59,791 nucleotides of DNA, taken from JBIQJD01 sp044507695. Lineage in GTDB: Bacteria; Bacteroidota; Ignavibacteria; Ignavibacteriales; Ignavibacteriaceae. The notes under the pieces were generated by a model that was not told the origin of the DNA, ran no database searches, and worked only from the letters and a program-made list of their open reading frames with translations. Location of the stretch: positions 1 to 59,791 of the forward strand of contig JBIQJD010000019.1 in NCBI GenBank assembly GCA_044507695.1, read 5' to 3'. The position numbers and the translations under genes were made by a program. Shown one piece after another: positions 24,707-33,003 of this stretch (the first letter of the stretch is position 1; the number at the start of each line of letters is the position of its first letter).

Positions 24707-24777
24707 CTGCCGGGAGAGGACTCGAACCTCTACAGACGCCTCCAAAGGGCGTAGTCCTGCCATTAGACGACCCGGCA
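24707..24777 (-). tRNA. tRNA-Gln (anticodon TTG)
   Basis: The 71-base cloverleaf has acceptor TGCCGGG/CCCGGCA, D stem GTCT/GGAC, anticodon stem ACGCC/GGCGT with loop CTTTGGA (anticodon TTG), variable loop of four, T stem AGAGG/CCTCT with loop TTCGAGT, and discriminator G. CCA is not encoded. It starts four bases after the rplR stop and ends 85 bases before the rpsE start, so it lies inside the spc operon. tRNA processing would cut the ribosomal protein mRNA here. Confidence 0.95.
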
Positions 24778-24781
24778 TTCC

Positions 24782-25147
24782 TCAAAATTTCAATCCGCCT
24801 TCACGGGCACCTTCGGCTATTGCCTGAATTCTGCCGTGATATCTGTAACCGTTACGATCAAAAACAACTGATGTGATGTTTTGATCTATCGCTTTTTTGG
24901 CAAGCAAGGAACCAACTAACTTGCTTTTTGCAACTTTTCCTTTTGCTGATTTAAGTTCTTCAGCTAATTCTTTTGAAAGTGAGGAAGCCGCTGCAATGGT
25001 TTTACCATTAACGTCATCTATTAATTGTGCGTACACATTATCTAAGCTGCGGTAAACAGTTAAACGGGGTCTTTCAGCAGTACCCGATATATGTTTTCTT
25101 ATTTTTGTTTTGGAACGCAATCTGGAATTATTATTTCTTTTAATCAT
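24782..25147 (-). CDS. rplR: 50S ribosomal protein L18
   Basis: L18 carries 5S rRNA to the central protuberance. The 121-residue protein has RPRLTVYRSLDNVYAQLIDD and the end DRNGYRYHGRIQAIAEGARE. Its stop is four bases from the tRNA-Gln gene. Confidence 0.98.
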   Translation of the reverse strand: MIKRNNNSRLRSKTKIRKHISGTAERPRLTVYRSLDNVYAQLIDDVNGKTIAAASSLSKELAEELKSAKGKVAKSKLVGSLLAKKAIDQNITSVVFDRNGYRYHGRIQAIAEGAREGGLKF

Positions 25148-25168
25148 TTTCTAATTATACTCCGCTAT

Positions 25169-25708
25169 TTATTTGCCTGCTGTTTTACCGGCTTTACGAA
25201 CAATTTGTTCATCAGAATATTTAATTCCTTTGCCTTTATAAGGTTCAGGTTTTCTTATCGATCTTATTTTTGCTGCTACCATTCCTACAAGCTGCTTATC
25301 AATTCCTGAAACAACAACCTGTGTTGGCTGTGGAGCTGAAAGTGTAACACCATCCGGCGGAATAAAGTAAATAGGGTGAGAATATCCTATATTTATTAAA
25401 AGATTTTTTCCTTTAAGTTCTGCCCTGTAACCAACGCCTACAATATCAAGAGTTTTAGTATATGCTTCGGTTACTCCATGAATCATATTTTGTATTAAAG
25501 CTCTTGTTAATCCATGTAAAGCTTTGTTCTCTTTGGAATCATCAGGTCTTGTAACTGTAATTTCTTCATCCTTAATATCAATAGAAATATTAGAATGAAA
25601 TTTACTTTCCAATTCTCCTTTAGGACCTTTTACTTTTAGTTCGCTGCCGTTTTTTGTAACAGTAACGCCCTTAGGAATTACGATAGGTTTTTTACCAATT
25701 CTTGACAC
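25169..25708 (-). CDS. rplF: 50S ribosomal protein L6
   Basis: L6 lies near the factor-binding site of the large subunit. The 179-residue protein has two repeated domains, starting SRIGKKPIVIPKGVTV and ending with the typical PEPYKGKGIKYSDE and VRKAGKTAGK. It lies between rpsH and rplR. Confidence 0.98.
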   Translation of the reverse strand: MSRIGKKPIVIPKGVTVTKNGSELKVKGPKGELESKFHSNISIDIKDEEITVTRPDDSKENKALHGLTRALIQNMIHGVTEAYTKTLDIVGVGYRAELKGKNLLINIGYSHPIYFIPPDGVTLSAPQPTQVVVSGIDKQLVGMVAAKIRSIRKPEPYKGKGIKYSDEQIVRKAGKTAGK

Positions 25709-25748
25709 TTTTCAAACTCCATTCAATTTAAATCCCATAAAGGGAATA

Positions 25749-26144
25749 TTACCAGATGTAACAAACTATTTCACCGCCCACTGATTGGGTTCTTGCTTCT
25801 TTATCTGTAAGCAAGCCTTTTGAAGTAGAGATAACTGCAATCCCTAATCCATTCAATACCCGCGGCAGATCGTGAGAATTTTTATACACTCTTAAACCTG
25901 GTGTACTAACTCTTTTAAGTCCACTTATTGCAGGAATACCATCTCTGTATTTAAGAGCAATTCTGATAATATCCTGTTTATTATCTTCAATTACTGTATA
26001 ATCCTGAATAAAATTCTGTTTCTTAAGAATTTCAGCCAGACTTTTTTTCATGTTTGAAGCGGGAATATCCACACGTATTTTTTTAGCACGTGAAGCATTT
26101 CTAACCCTTGTTAAAAAATCTGAAATTGGATCTGTTACCGGCAT
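25749..26144 (-). CDS. rpsH: 30S ribosomal protein S8
   Basis: S8 binds helix 21 of 16S rRNA and often controls the spc operon. The start at 26144 (MPVTDPISDFLTRVRNA) gives 131 residues, the usual length, and follows AAAGGAGATAAT. A frame extending to 26189 would overlap rpsN and is not supported by the family. The end SVGGEIVCYIW is typical. Confidence 0.96.
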   Translation of the reverse strand: MPVTDPISDFLTRVRNASRAKKIRVDIPASNMKKSLAEILKKQNFIQDYTVIEDNKQDIIRIALKYRDGIPAISGLKRVSTPGLRVYKNSHDLPRVLNGLGIAVISTSKGLLTDKEARTQSVGGEIVCYIW

Positions 26145-26154
26145 ATTATCTCCT

Positions 26155-26424
26155 TTACCAACTTGCTTTCTGAACGCCGGGTAATTCACCTTTAAGCGCT
26201 CTTTCTCTCAATACCAAACGGGATACACCAAATTTTCTATGATATCCTCTTGCCCTGCCTGTAAACATACAGCGGTTATGCAGCCTTACAGGAGAAGAAT
26301 TTTTTGGCAGTTTCTGCAATGCTTCATAATCACCTTTTTCTTTTAACTCTTTTCTAAGCTTTGCATATTTTTCAACCAACTTGCGTCTTTTTTCTTCTCG
26401 TGCTATTAAACTTTTACGTGCCAT
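26155..26424 (-). CDS. rpsN: 30S ribosomal protein S14 (zinc-free, long form)
   Basis: The 89-residue protein starts MARKSLIAREEKRRKLVEKY and has NRCMFTGRARGYHRKFGVSR and GVQKASW at the end. It lacks the CxxC-CxxC pair of the short form, so it is the zinc-independent type. It lies between rplE and rpsH. Confidence 0.97.
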   Translation of the reverse strand: MARKSLIAREEKRRKLVEKYAKLRKELKEKGDYEALQKLPKNSSPVRLHNRCMFTGRARGYHRKFGVSRLVLRERALKGELPGVQKASW

Positions 26425-26436
26425 TAATTCTCCTAA

Positions 26437-27111
26437 TTAAGCTGTTTTAATTTCTTTTTTTCTAAAAGGAAAACCGAATGATTGCAGAAGTTCATAAGCT
26501 TCGTTATCGGTTTCCGCAGTTGTTACAAAGGTAATATCCATACCAAGCACCTTTGTAATTTTATCAACATTAATTTCAGGAAAGATAATCTGTTCTCTTA
26601 CTCCGAGCGTATAATTTCCTCTTCCATCAAAAGATTTATCTGATAAACCTCTGAAATCTCTTACACGCGGAAGAGCTATATTTATCAATCTATCAAGAAA
26701 CTCGTACATTCTTTCACGCCTTAGTGTAACCATTGCACCAATCGGCACACCTTCTCTCAATTTAAAATTTGAGATTGCTTTTTTGGCTTTTCTGATGCTT
26801 GCTTTCTGCCCGGTTATTGTTTCAAGTTCTCTTACTGCTTCTTCAATTAATTTTGCATCAGAAACAGCATCACCAACACCCATGTTAACAACAATCTTGT
26901 GAAGCTTTGGAACCTGCATTACACTTTTGTAGCCAAACTTTTCACGAAGAGCCGGAATAATTTCTTTCTTATAAGTTTCAGCTAATCTGGGCTTAATTTT
27001 TATTTTTATTTCAGGAGCTGCTTCGGTTTTTTTTGATTCTTTAGTAGAACCTTTTGCCTGTGCACTTGCCTGAGCTTCAGCTTTATCTTTTCTAGTTTTT
27101 TTATCTGCCAT
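26437..27111 (-). CDS. rplE: 50S ribosomal protein L5 with an N-terminal extension
   Basis: L5 binds 5S rRNA and contacts the P-site tRNA. The core, beginning RLAETYKKEIIPALREKFGY at about residue 43, is typical (VVNMGVGDA; FRGLSDKSFDGRGNYTLG). The total of 224 residues is about 40 longer than the usual 180 because of a Lys/Ala/Glu-rich N-terminus (MADKKTRKDKAEAQASAQAK and on). An inner start with a good context is not evident, so the extension may be real. Confidence 0.95.
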   Translation of the reverse strand: MADKKTRKDKAEAQASAQAKGSTKESKKTEAAPEIKIKIKPRLAETYKKEIIPALREKFGYKSVMQVPKLHKIVVNMGVGDAVSDAKLIEEAVRELETITGQKASIRKAKKAISNFKLREGVPIGAMVTLRRERMYEFLDRLINIALPRVRDFRGLSDKSFDGRGNYTLGVREQIIFPEINVDKITKVLGMDITFVTTAETDNEAYELLQSFGFPFRKKEIKTA

Positions 27112-27147
27112 TTTAAAATCTAACCTTAAGTAATTTTAAGTTGAATG

Positions 27148-27471
27148 TTAAACCATTTCTCCGCTTTTCCGGCTGACACGTGCAATTTTCTTTTTGCCTG
27201 TCTTATCGTCAATAATTATTTGAGAACCCAGCCTTGTAGGTTCATTGCTTTTCGGATCAAGAAGCATCACGTTTGAAGCATGTATTGGTGCTTCTTTCTC
27301 AATGATTCCACCTTGAGGATTTTTCTGATTCGGTTTTGTATGTCTTTTTCTAATGTTAATTCCCTCAACAATTACTCTTGAATTTTTAGGGAACACTTTT
27401 AGTACTTTACCGGTTTTTCCTTTATCATTACCGGCTATTACCATCACACTATCATTTTTACGAATTTTCAT
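27148..27471 (-). CDS. rplX: 50S ribosomal protein L24
   Basis: L24 starts large-subunit assembly. The 107-residue protein has a KOW motif (KNDSVMVIAGNDKGKTGKVL), IVEGINIRKRHTKP and GGIIEKEAPIHASNVML. It lies between rplN and rplE. Confidence 0.97.
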   Translation of the reverse strand: MKIRKNDSVMVIAGNDKGKTGKVLKVFPKNSRVIVEGINIRKRHTKPNQKNPQGGIIEKEAPIHASNVMLLDPKSNEPTRLGSQIIIDDKTGKKKIARVSRKSGEMV

Positions 27472-27486
27472 TTATATCCCAAATCT

Positions 27487-27855
27487 TTATAAAACTTCTG
27501 GAGCTAATGAAACAATTTTCATGAATTGTTTTTCTCTTAATTCCCTGGCTACCGGACCAAAAATACGTGTACCTTTTGGTTCGTTCTGCGGATTAATAAG
27601 CACAGCAGCATTTTCATCAAATCTTATATAAGAACCATCTTTTCTTCTAACTTCTTTTTTTGTACGAACAATTACAGCACGGGAAACTTCACCCTTTTTA
27701 ACTGTACCGTTTGGAATAGCAGATTTAACGGCAACAACAATAATATCGCCTACGCTTGCATATTTTCTACCGCTACCGCCAAGTACGCGGATGCATCTGC
27801 ATCTTTTAGCGCCGGAATTATCGGCAACAACTAAATTTGTTTCTTCCTGAACCAT
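27487..27855 (-). CDS. rplN: 50S ribosomal protein L14
   Basis: L14 helps form inter-subunit bridge B5/B8. The 122-residue protein has MVQEETNLVVADNSGAKRCR, GDIIVVAVKSAIPN, and FGPVARELREKQFMKIVSLA. It is highly typical. Confidence 0.98.
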   Translation of the reverse strand: MVQEETNLVVADNSGAKRCRCIRVLGGSGRKYASVGDIIVVAVKSAIPNGTVKKGEVSRAVIVRTKKEVRRKDGSYIRFDENAAVLINPQNEPKGTRIFGPVARELREKQFMKIVSLAPEVL

Positions 27856-27871
27856 CTTTAATCTCCTTTGC

Positions 27872-28129
27872 TTACTTGGCTTTTTCTACAACTTCAACTA
27901 AACGCCATCTCTTTTTTAAGCTTAAGGGGCGTGTTTCCATAATTTTTACTTTATCACCAATCTGGCATTCACCTTTTTCATCATGAGCCATAAGTTTGGT
28001 GGTTTTCTTAAAATACTTTTTATAGATAGGATGTGAAACTCTTCTTTCAATAGCTACAGTAATTGTTTTCTGCATTTTATTGCTTACTACAACACCTATC
28101 CTGGTTTTTCTTAGTGTACGTTGCTCCAT
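27872..28129 (-). CDS. rpsQ: 30S ribosomal protein S17
   Basis: The 85-residue OB-fold protein binds 16S rRNA helix 11. It has RKTRIGVVVSNKMQKTITVA, HPIYKKYFKKT and IMETRPLSLKKRWRLVEVVE. It lies two bases after rpmC. Confidence 0.97.
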   Translation of the reverse strand: MEQRTLRKTRIGVVVSNKMQKTITVAIERRVSHPIYKKYFKKTTKLMAHDEKGECQIGDKVKIMETRPLSLKKRWRLVEVVEKAK

Positions 28130-28131
28130 AT

Positions 28132-28362
28132 TTAAGCATTAGCTCCTTTGCTTGTGGAAGCAGTTTTCTTCTCTGCCATTTTTCTTTCTTTAAGAATGGT
28201 TTTCATTCTAGCAATATCTTTTCTTGCCAATTTTAATTTAGCTGTGTTTGTTAATTGTTTAAGCTGGTGAGCAAATCTTAAATCAACCAGATTTTTTTCT
28301 TCTTCTTCAATTCTTTTAACCAGCTCTTCGGTTTTTAATTCTTTAATTTCATACAATTTCAT
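28132..28362 (-). CDS. rpmC: 50S ribosomal protein L29
   Basis: The 76-residue helical hairpin protein has MKLYEIKELKTEELVKRIEE, LRFAHQLKQLTNTAKLKLAR and RKDIARMKTILKER. A short Lys/Ala/Thr-rich tail follows. It sits near the peptide exit tunnel. Confidence 0.96.
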   Translation of the reverse strand: MKLYEIKELKTEELVKRIEEEEKNLVDLRFAHQLKQLTNTAKLKLARKDIARMKTILKERKMAEKKTASTSKGANA

Positions 28363-28382
28363 TTAACAGATCCTTTTGGATT

Positions 28383-28799
28383 TTATTCATAATCTGGTCT
28401 TGTAACCACCTTACATTTAATAGGCAGTTTATAAGCACAGGTTTTTAATGCCTCATAAGCAAGTTCTTTTGAAACACCGGAAACCTCAAAAAGGATTCTT
28501 CCGGGTTTTACAACAGCAACCCAAAATTCAGGAGCGCCTTTACCTTTACCCATTCTTGTTTCAAGTGGTTTTTTAGAAACCGGTTTATCCGGGAAAATTC
28601 TAATCCAAACCTTACCATCTCTTTTCATTTTTCTAGATAAAGCAACACGGCATGCTTCAATTTGCCGGCTGGTAATCCAGTGCGGTTCTAAAGCTTTTAA
28701 GCCAAAATCACCAAAAGCAACTGAACTTCCACGATAAGCTTTGCCGGTCATTCTGCCGCGCTGCGCTCTTCTGAACTTTACTCTTTTGGGCATTAACAT
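28383..28799 (-). CDS. rplP: 50S ribosomal protein L16
   Basis: L16 organises the A-site tRNA binding region. The protein has MPKRVKFRRAQRGRMTGKAY, SRQIEACRVALSRKMKRDGK, and PDKPVSKKPLETRMGKGKGA. The family usually starts at MPKRVKF (28793); the given start adds Met-Leu. Either start is possible. Confidence 0.97.
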   Translation of the reverse strand: MLMPKRVKFRRAQRGRMTGKAYRGSSVAFGDFGLKALEPHWITSRQIEACRVALSRKMKRDGKVWIRIFPDKPVSKKPLETRMGKGKGAPEFWVAVVKPGRILFEVSGVSKELAYEALKTCAYKLPIKCKVVTRPDYE

Positions 28800-28854
28800 A
28801 ATTCTAAAACTCTCCGTTTATTTATGAAATCAGCGGATCATAAAATCCGGTAAT

Positions 28855-29496
28855 TTATTCTGTAACTCTTTTTCCTAAAATTTCTCCGCGGCAAATCCAA
28901 ACTTTAATTCCAATTGAACCATAAATTGTTTCAGCTCTGCCGTTTGCATAATCAATATCTGCTCTTAATGTATGAAGGGGAATTCTGCCTTCTTTATACT
29001 GTTCGGTTCGTGCCATTTCCGCGCCGCCTAACCTGCCCGAACACATAATTCTTATACCCTCAGCACCCATTCTCATTGCTGCTGTAATTGCCATCTTCAT
29101 AGCTCTTCTGAATGAAACTCTTCCTTCAAGCTGGCTTGCAATATTTTCAGCAACAAGGTAAGCATCCAGTTCCGGTCTTTTAATTTCAGAAATCTGAACC
29201 TTAACATCTTTATCGGTAACTTGTTTTAATTCCTGCTCAAGCTGTGTAATTTCTTTACCGCTTTTACCAATAACCACACCTGGTCTTGAAGTATGAATAG
29301 TGAGGATAATATTTTTAGATGTTCTGTCAATAACAATTCTTGAAATACCGGCTTTCTTTAATCTGTTCCGAACATACGCTCTCAGCTTATCGTCTTCTTT
29401 CAGTTTAACTGCGTAGCTTTTATTTTCATACCAATTAGAGTCCCATCCTCTAATTATTCCTACTCTTAATCCAACCGGGTGAGTTTTCTGTCCCAA
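28855..29496 (-). CDS. rpsC: 30S ribosomal protein S3
   Basis: S3 lines the mRNA entry channel and has helicase activity with S4 and S5. The 213-residue protein has MGQKTHPVGLRVGIIRGWDS, the KH domain loop VIGKSGKEI and the C-terminal MCSGRLGGAEMARTE. It lies between rplV and rplP. Confidence 0.98.
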   Translation of the reverse strand: MGQKTHPVGLRVGIIRGWDSNWYENKSYAVKLKEDDKLRAYVRNRLKKAGISRIVIDRTSKNIILTIHTSRPGVVIGKSGKEITQLEQELKQVTDKDVKVQISEIKRPELDAYLVAENIASQLEGRVSFRRAMKMAITAAMRMGAEGIRIMCSGRLGGAEMARTEQYKEGRIPLHTLRADIDYANGRAETIYGSIGIKVWICRGEILGKRVTE

Positions 29497-29516
29497 AAAA
29501 ATATCCTCCTAAAAAA

Positions 29517-29861
29517 TTATGCTTTAGTAGCAACAACAATTGTTAAATGACAAGATCTTTTTCTTATTCTGTAAGCACGCCCCATAGGAGCTGGTGAAAT
29601 TCTTTTTAAAGTTGGTCCCTGGTTAACGAACGCTTCCTTCACAAAAAAATCAGATGGCTCATGGCGGTTAGCTTCATCCTTTTGCATAAGGTTAGCTACA
29701 GCTGATCTTAAAACTTTTTCGGCATCTTTAGAAGCATGTTTTGGCTGGAAGTGGAGAACTTCAATAGCTTTTTCAACAGACATGCCGCGGATTAAATCAA
29801 CAACCAATCTCATCTTTCTTGGGGATGAACCAATGTATCTATATACTGCTTTTGCTTCCAT
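29517..29861 (-). CDS. rplV: 50S ribosomal protein L22
   Basis: L22's long hairpin lines the exit tunnel. The 114-residue protein has YIGSSPRKMRLVVDLIRGMS, VLRSAVANLMQ and the tunnel loop GPTLKRISPAPMGRAYRIRK. No macrolide-resistance changes are obvious. Confidence 0.97.
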   Translation of the reverse strand: MEAKAVYRYIGSSPRKMRLVVDLIRGMSVEKAIEVLHFQPKHASKDAEKVLRSAVANLMQKDEANRHEPSDFFVKEAFVNQGPTLKRISPAPMGRAYRIRKRSCHLTIVVATKA

Positions 29862-29884
29862 TATAATAAAATCCTTGTTTAGAA

Positions 29885-30172
29885 TTATTTTGCTTTAGAT
29901 GCTTTTTCGGCTTTCGTACCCGGGTGCCCTCTGAAAATTCTTGTAGGAGCAAATTCACCGAGTTTATGACCAACCATATTTTCAGTAATGTAAACCGGAA
30001 TCATCTTATTGCCGTTATGAACAGCAATTGTATGCCCAACAAAGTCAGGTAAAATAGTAGAAGCTCTTGACCAGGTTTTAATTATTTTCTTCTGGTTTGA
30101 TTGATTCAACTGGTTGATCTTTTCAAACAAATTATGATCAACAAAAGGACCTTTTTTTACCGATCTTGGCAT
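29885..30172 (-). CDS. rpsS: 30S ribosomal protein S19
   Basis: S19 lies in the head of the small subunit with S13. The 95-residue protein has MPRSVKKGPFVDHNLFEKI, WSRASTILPDFVGHTIAVHN and VGHKLGEFAPTRIFRGH. Confidence 0.98.
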   Translation of the reverse strand: MPRSVKKGPFVDHNLFEKINQLNQSNQKKIIKTWSRASTILPDFVGHTIAVHNGNKMIPVYITENMVGHKLGEFAPTRIFRGHPGTKAEKASKAK

Positions 30173-30180
30173 ATTATTCT

Positions 30181-31008
30181 CTATTTATTCCGTCTTTTAA
30201 TAATAAATTTATTCGAAGCTTTTTTGTGCTTTCTTGTTTTGAGGCCTTTAGCCTTTTGACCCCACGGTGAAACAGGGTGCCCGCCTCCTGAAGTTTTACC
30301 TTCACCACCACCCATCGGGTGATCAACAGGGTTCATTGCAACACCTCTTACATGCGGCCTTCTTCCAAGCCAGCGTGATCTGCCTGCTTTGCCCAGGCTT
30401 AAATTTTCCTGTTCGGCATTTCCAATAGTTCCATATGTAGCCATGCATTCCAATCTAACAAGTCTAACTTCACCTGATGGCAATTTTAGCTGAGCATAGT
30501 TGCCTTCCTTAGCCATCACCTGAAGCGCGGAACCGGCACTTCTTCCCAGCTGTCCGCCTTTTCCCGGTTTTAATTCAACATTATGAATGAAACTACCGAG
30601 CGGCATTTCTTTAAGCGGAAGTGCATTTCCAACATTTATATCGCTTCCCGGGCCGGATACAACTGTGCTGCCAACTTTTAATCCGGCAGGTGCAAGAATA
30701 TATCTTTTCTCACCATCAGCGTAATGCAGCAAAGCTATTCTGCAGGTACGATTGGGATCGTATTCAATTGAATATACTTTTGCAGGAATTCCGTGTTTAT
30801 CTCTTTTGAAATCTATAATCCTGTATTTTCTTTTATGCCCGCCGCCAATAAAACGGGTGGTTATTCTCCCAAGATTATTCCTTCCGCCGGATTTTTTTAA
30901 TGATACAGTAAGAGATTTTTCCGGTGTAGTTTTGGTAATTTCATCAAACGTAAAATTACTTCTGAATCTCGTTCCGGGTGTTACAGGTTTTAATTTTCTA
31001 ATTGCCAT
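30181..31008 (-). CDS. rplB: 50S ribosomal protein L2
   Basis: L2 is needed for subunit joining and peptidyl transfer. The 275-residue protein has KPVTPGTRFRSNFTFDEIT, SGGRNNLGRITTRFIGGGHK, and RGVAMNPVDHPMGGGEGKTS with the conserved His near the peptidyl-transferase centre. Confidence 0.98.
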   Translation of the reverse strand: MAIRKLKPVTPGTRFRSNFTFDEITKTTPEKSLTVSLKKSGGRNNLGRITTRFIGGGHKRKYRIIDFKRDKHGIPAKVYSIEYDPNRTCRIALLHYADGEKRYILAPAGLKVGSTVVSGPGSDINVGNALPLKEMPLGSFIHNVELKPGKGGQLGRSAGSALQVMAKEGNYAQLKLPSGEVRLVRLECMATYGTIGNAEQENLSLGKAGRSRWLGRRPHVRGVAMNPVDHPMGGGEGKTSGGGHPVSPWGQKAKGLKTRKHKKASNKFIIKRRNK

Positions 31009-31033
31009 TATAATTTTATCCTAATTTCAGTAT

Positions 31034-31330
31034 CTAAGCTTGCTCAAATAATTCTATTGTTTCGCCTTCTTTAAGCGTTACAATTGCTTTTTTAAATTTT
31101 GGTGTTTTACCGGTGAATCTTCCGCTTCTTCTGAATTGTGTTTTGGTTTTACCGGGATGGTTTATGGTTTTTACTTCAACAACATGCACATTAAATTTTT
31201 GCTCAATAGCTTTTGCAATTTCAATTTTATTTGATTTCGGATTAACAAGAAATCCATATTTTCCCGGCGAAGCCGCACTAATGTTTGTCATCTTTTCCGT
31301 GATGAGCGGTCTTATTAATATCTGATGCAT
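31034..31330 (-). CDS. rplW: 50S ribosomal protein L23
   Basis: L23 is the docking site for trigger factor and SRP at the exit tunnel. The 98-residue protein has RPLITEKMTNISAASPGKYG, FLVNPKSNKIEIAKAIEQKF and NVHVVEVKTINHPGK. Its start overlaps the rplD stop by one base. Confidence 0.96.
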   Translation of the reverse strand: MHQILIRPLITEKMTNISAASPGKYGFLVNPKSNKIEIAKAIEQKFNVHVVEVKTINHPGKTKTQFRRSGRFTGKTPKFKKAIVTLKEGETIELFEQA

Positions 31331-31974
31331 TACGCTGCAGCCTCCTCACTCTTTCCAAATGATTTTTTAATTTCTTCCACTGCACCCTGCTGAAGAATCA
31401 GCACCTGATTATTAAGTATATCATAAGTAGATGCTTTTGCTGCATCAAGAATTTTTACTTTAGGAATATTTCTTCCGGCTTTGTAAACTGATTCCCTGTT
31501 TCCATTAGTAAGAAGAAGAACTTTTTTGCCGTTAACTTTCAGATTGTTAAGAACATTTAAAAATTCTTTTGTCTTTGGTTTATCAAAATTAAAATCTTCC
31601 ACTACCAGTAATTGTTCATCTTTAACCTTGTAACTAAGGGCAGATTTCCGGGCAAGTTTTTTAACTTTTTTAGGAAGATCCTGGCGGTAATCTCTTGGTT
31701 TTGGACCGAAAATAGTACCCCCGCCAACCCAGAGAGGCGATCTTGTAGTACCAGCACGAGAACCGCCTCTGCCTTTTTGTTTCCAGGGTTTTTTACCGCC
31801 GCCGCTTACCTCACCGCGCTCTTTGGATTTGTGAGTACCCTGACGCTGATTTGCCAGATAAGCTTTAACAGCAAGATAAATTGCATGATCATTCGGTTCT
31901 ATTCCGAAAATATCATCCGCTAATTCGAGCTGCCCTGAAGTTGAACCATCTGTTTTATAAATATCTAATTTCAT
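31330..31974 (-). CDS. rplD: 50S ribosomal protein L4
   Basis: L4 lines the exit tunnel and in many bacteria represses the S10 operon. The 214-residue protein has YLANQRQGTHKSKERGEVSG, KPWKQKGRGGSRAGTTRSPL and GGGTIFGPKPRDY, all of the tunnel loop. It lies between rplC and rplW. Confidence 0.97.
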   Translation of the reverse strand: MKLDIYKTDGSTSGQLELADDIFGIEPNDHAIYLAVKAYLANQRQGTHKSKERGEVSGGGKKPWKQKGRGGSRAGTTRSPLWVGGGTIFGPKPRDYRQDLPKKVKKLARKSALSYKVKDEQLLVVEDFNFDKPKTKEFLNVLNNLKVNGKKVLLLTNGNRESVYKAGRNIPKVKILDAAKASTYDILNNQVLILQQGAVEEIKKSFGKSEEAAA

Positions 31975-31985
31975 TTTATTACCAA

Positions 31986-32627
31986 TTACTTCTTAATCAA
32001 TTCTACAATTGAGTTAACTGATCCGGGAACAGCACCTTTTACCAGAATAAGATTTTCTTCCGGAATAATTTTAACAACTCTTAAATTTGAAACTGTAACA
32101 TTCTTATTACCGGTTCTTCCTGCCATTCTTGTACCTTTAAATACTCTTGAAGGATAGGAACTTGCACCGATTGAACCCGGAGCTCTCAGACGATCACTCT
32201 GTCCGTGAGTTGTACCGCCAACACCGCCAAAGCCGTGTCTCCTCATAACACCCTGAAAACCTTTACCAATACTCTTCCCTCTAACTTTAATCTTTTCACC
32301 CTCAGAGAATAAATCAACCTTTACTTCATCACCAATTTTCAATTCGGAATCAGATTCAAGTCTGAATTCTTTTAATACAGCAGCAGGAGCAAGTCCGGTT
32401 TTCTTGAACTGTCCGAGAACAGGTTTTATTACATTTTTTTCTTTTCTTACTCCAAAACCAAGCTGAAGAGCAGAGTACCCGTCTTTTTCTTTTGTACGCA
32501 GAGAAACAACTTTGCAGGGACCTGCCTGAATAACAGTTACAGGAACAAGCTCTCCATCTGCGTTAAAAACGCTTGACATACCTATTTTTTTACCGATGAT
32601 TCCAGACATCTGAACTCCCAAATTCAT
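31986..32627 (-). CDS. rplC: 50S ribosomal protein L3
   Basis: L3 starts large-subunit assembly. The core is MSGIIGKKIGMSSVFNADGE, VRGKSIGKGFQGVMRRHGFG, and GSIGASSYPSRVFKGTRMAG. The first ATG (32627) overlaps the rpsJ stop (TAATG), as seen also at map/infA. The family's usual start is the Met at 32609. The first start adds MNLGVQ. Choice uncertain. Confidence 0.97.
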   Translation of the reverse strand: MNLGVQMSGIIGKKIGMSSVFNADGELVPVTVIQAGPCKVVSLRTKEKDGYSALQLGFGVRKEKNVIKPVLGQFKKTGLAPAAVLKEFRLESDSELKIGDEVKVDLFSEGEKIKVRGKSIGKGFQGVMRRHGFGGVGGTTHGQSDRLRAPGSIGASSYPSRVFKGTRMAGRTGNKNVTVSNLRVVKIIPEENLILVKGAVPGSVNSIVELIKK

Positions 32628-32935
32628 TAAAGCTTTATCTCAATATCAACACCCGCCGGTATATCTAATTTAGATAATGAATCGACGGTTTTATTATTCG
32701 AATTATGTATATCAATAATTCGTTTGTGTGCCCTGGTTTCGAATTGCTCCCTGGATTTTTTATCCACATGCGGAGATCTTAAAACTGTATAAGTTGTTCT
32801 TCTGGTAGGGAGCGGAATTGGTCCTGATACGACAGCACCGGTGCTTCTTACCGTCTTAATAATCTTTTCGGTAGATTTATCAATCAAAATATGATCGTAC
32901 GATTTCAACTTAATTCTAATCTTTTGACCAGGCAC
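32627..32935 (-). CDS. rpsJ: 30S ribosomal protein S10
   Basis: S10 is part of the 30S head and, as NusE, of antitermination complexes with NusB. The 102-residue protein has IRIKLKSYDHILIDKSTEKI, GPIPLPTRRTTYTVLRSPHV and HKRIIDIHNSNNKTVD. It begins the S10 cluster and has AAGGAGTATT upstream. A terminator hairpin lies just before it (32964-32989). Confidence 0.98.
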   Translation of the reverse strand: MPGQKIRIKLKSYDHILIDKSTEKIIKTVRSTGAVVSGPIPLPTRRTTYTVLRSPHVDKKSREQFETRAHKRIIDIHNSNNKTVDSLSKLDIPAGVDIEIKL

Positions 32936-32963
32936 TTAAATACTCCTTAATTATATTAGACAC

Positions 32964-32989
32964 AAAAAGGGAGCTCGCACTCCCTTTTT
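32964..32989 (-). terminator. Terminator or attenuator between tuf and rpsJ
   Basis: Stem AAAAAGGGA (32964-32972) / TCCCTTTTT (32981-32989) with eight-base loop; the T run is part of the stem on either strand. It ends the str operon 14 bases after the tuf stop and lies only 28 bases before rpsJ. No separate rpsJ promoter fits in the gap, so some read-through is likely. Confidence 0.82.
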
Positions 32990-33003
32990 AAGGACTTAAA
33001 TTT

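Noticed and set aside
25749..26189. Longer N-terminus for S8
   Set aside because: The extra 15 residues overlap rpsN and the family start MPVTDPI with a good ribosome site lies at 26144.
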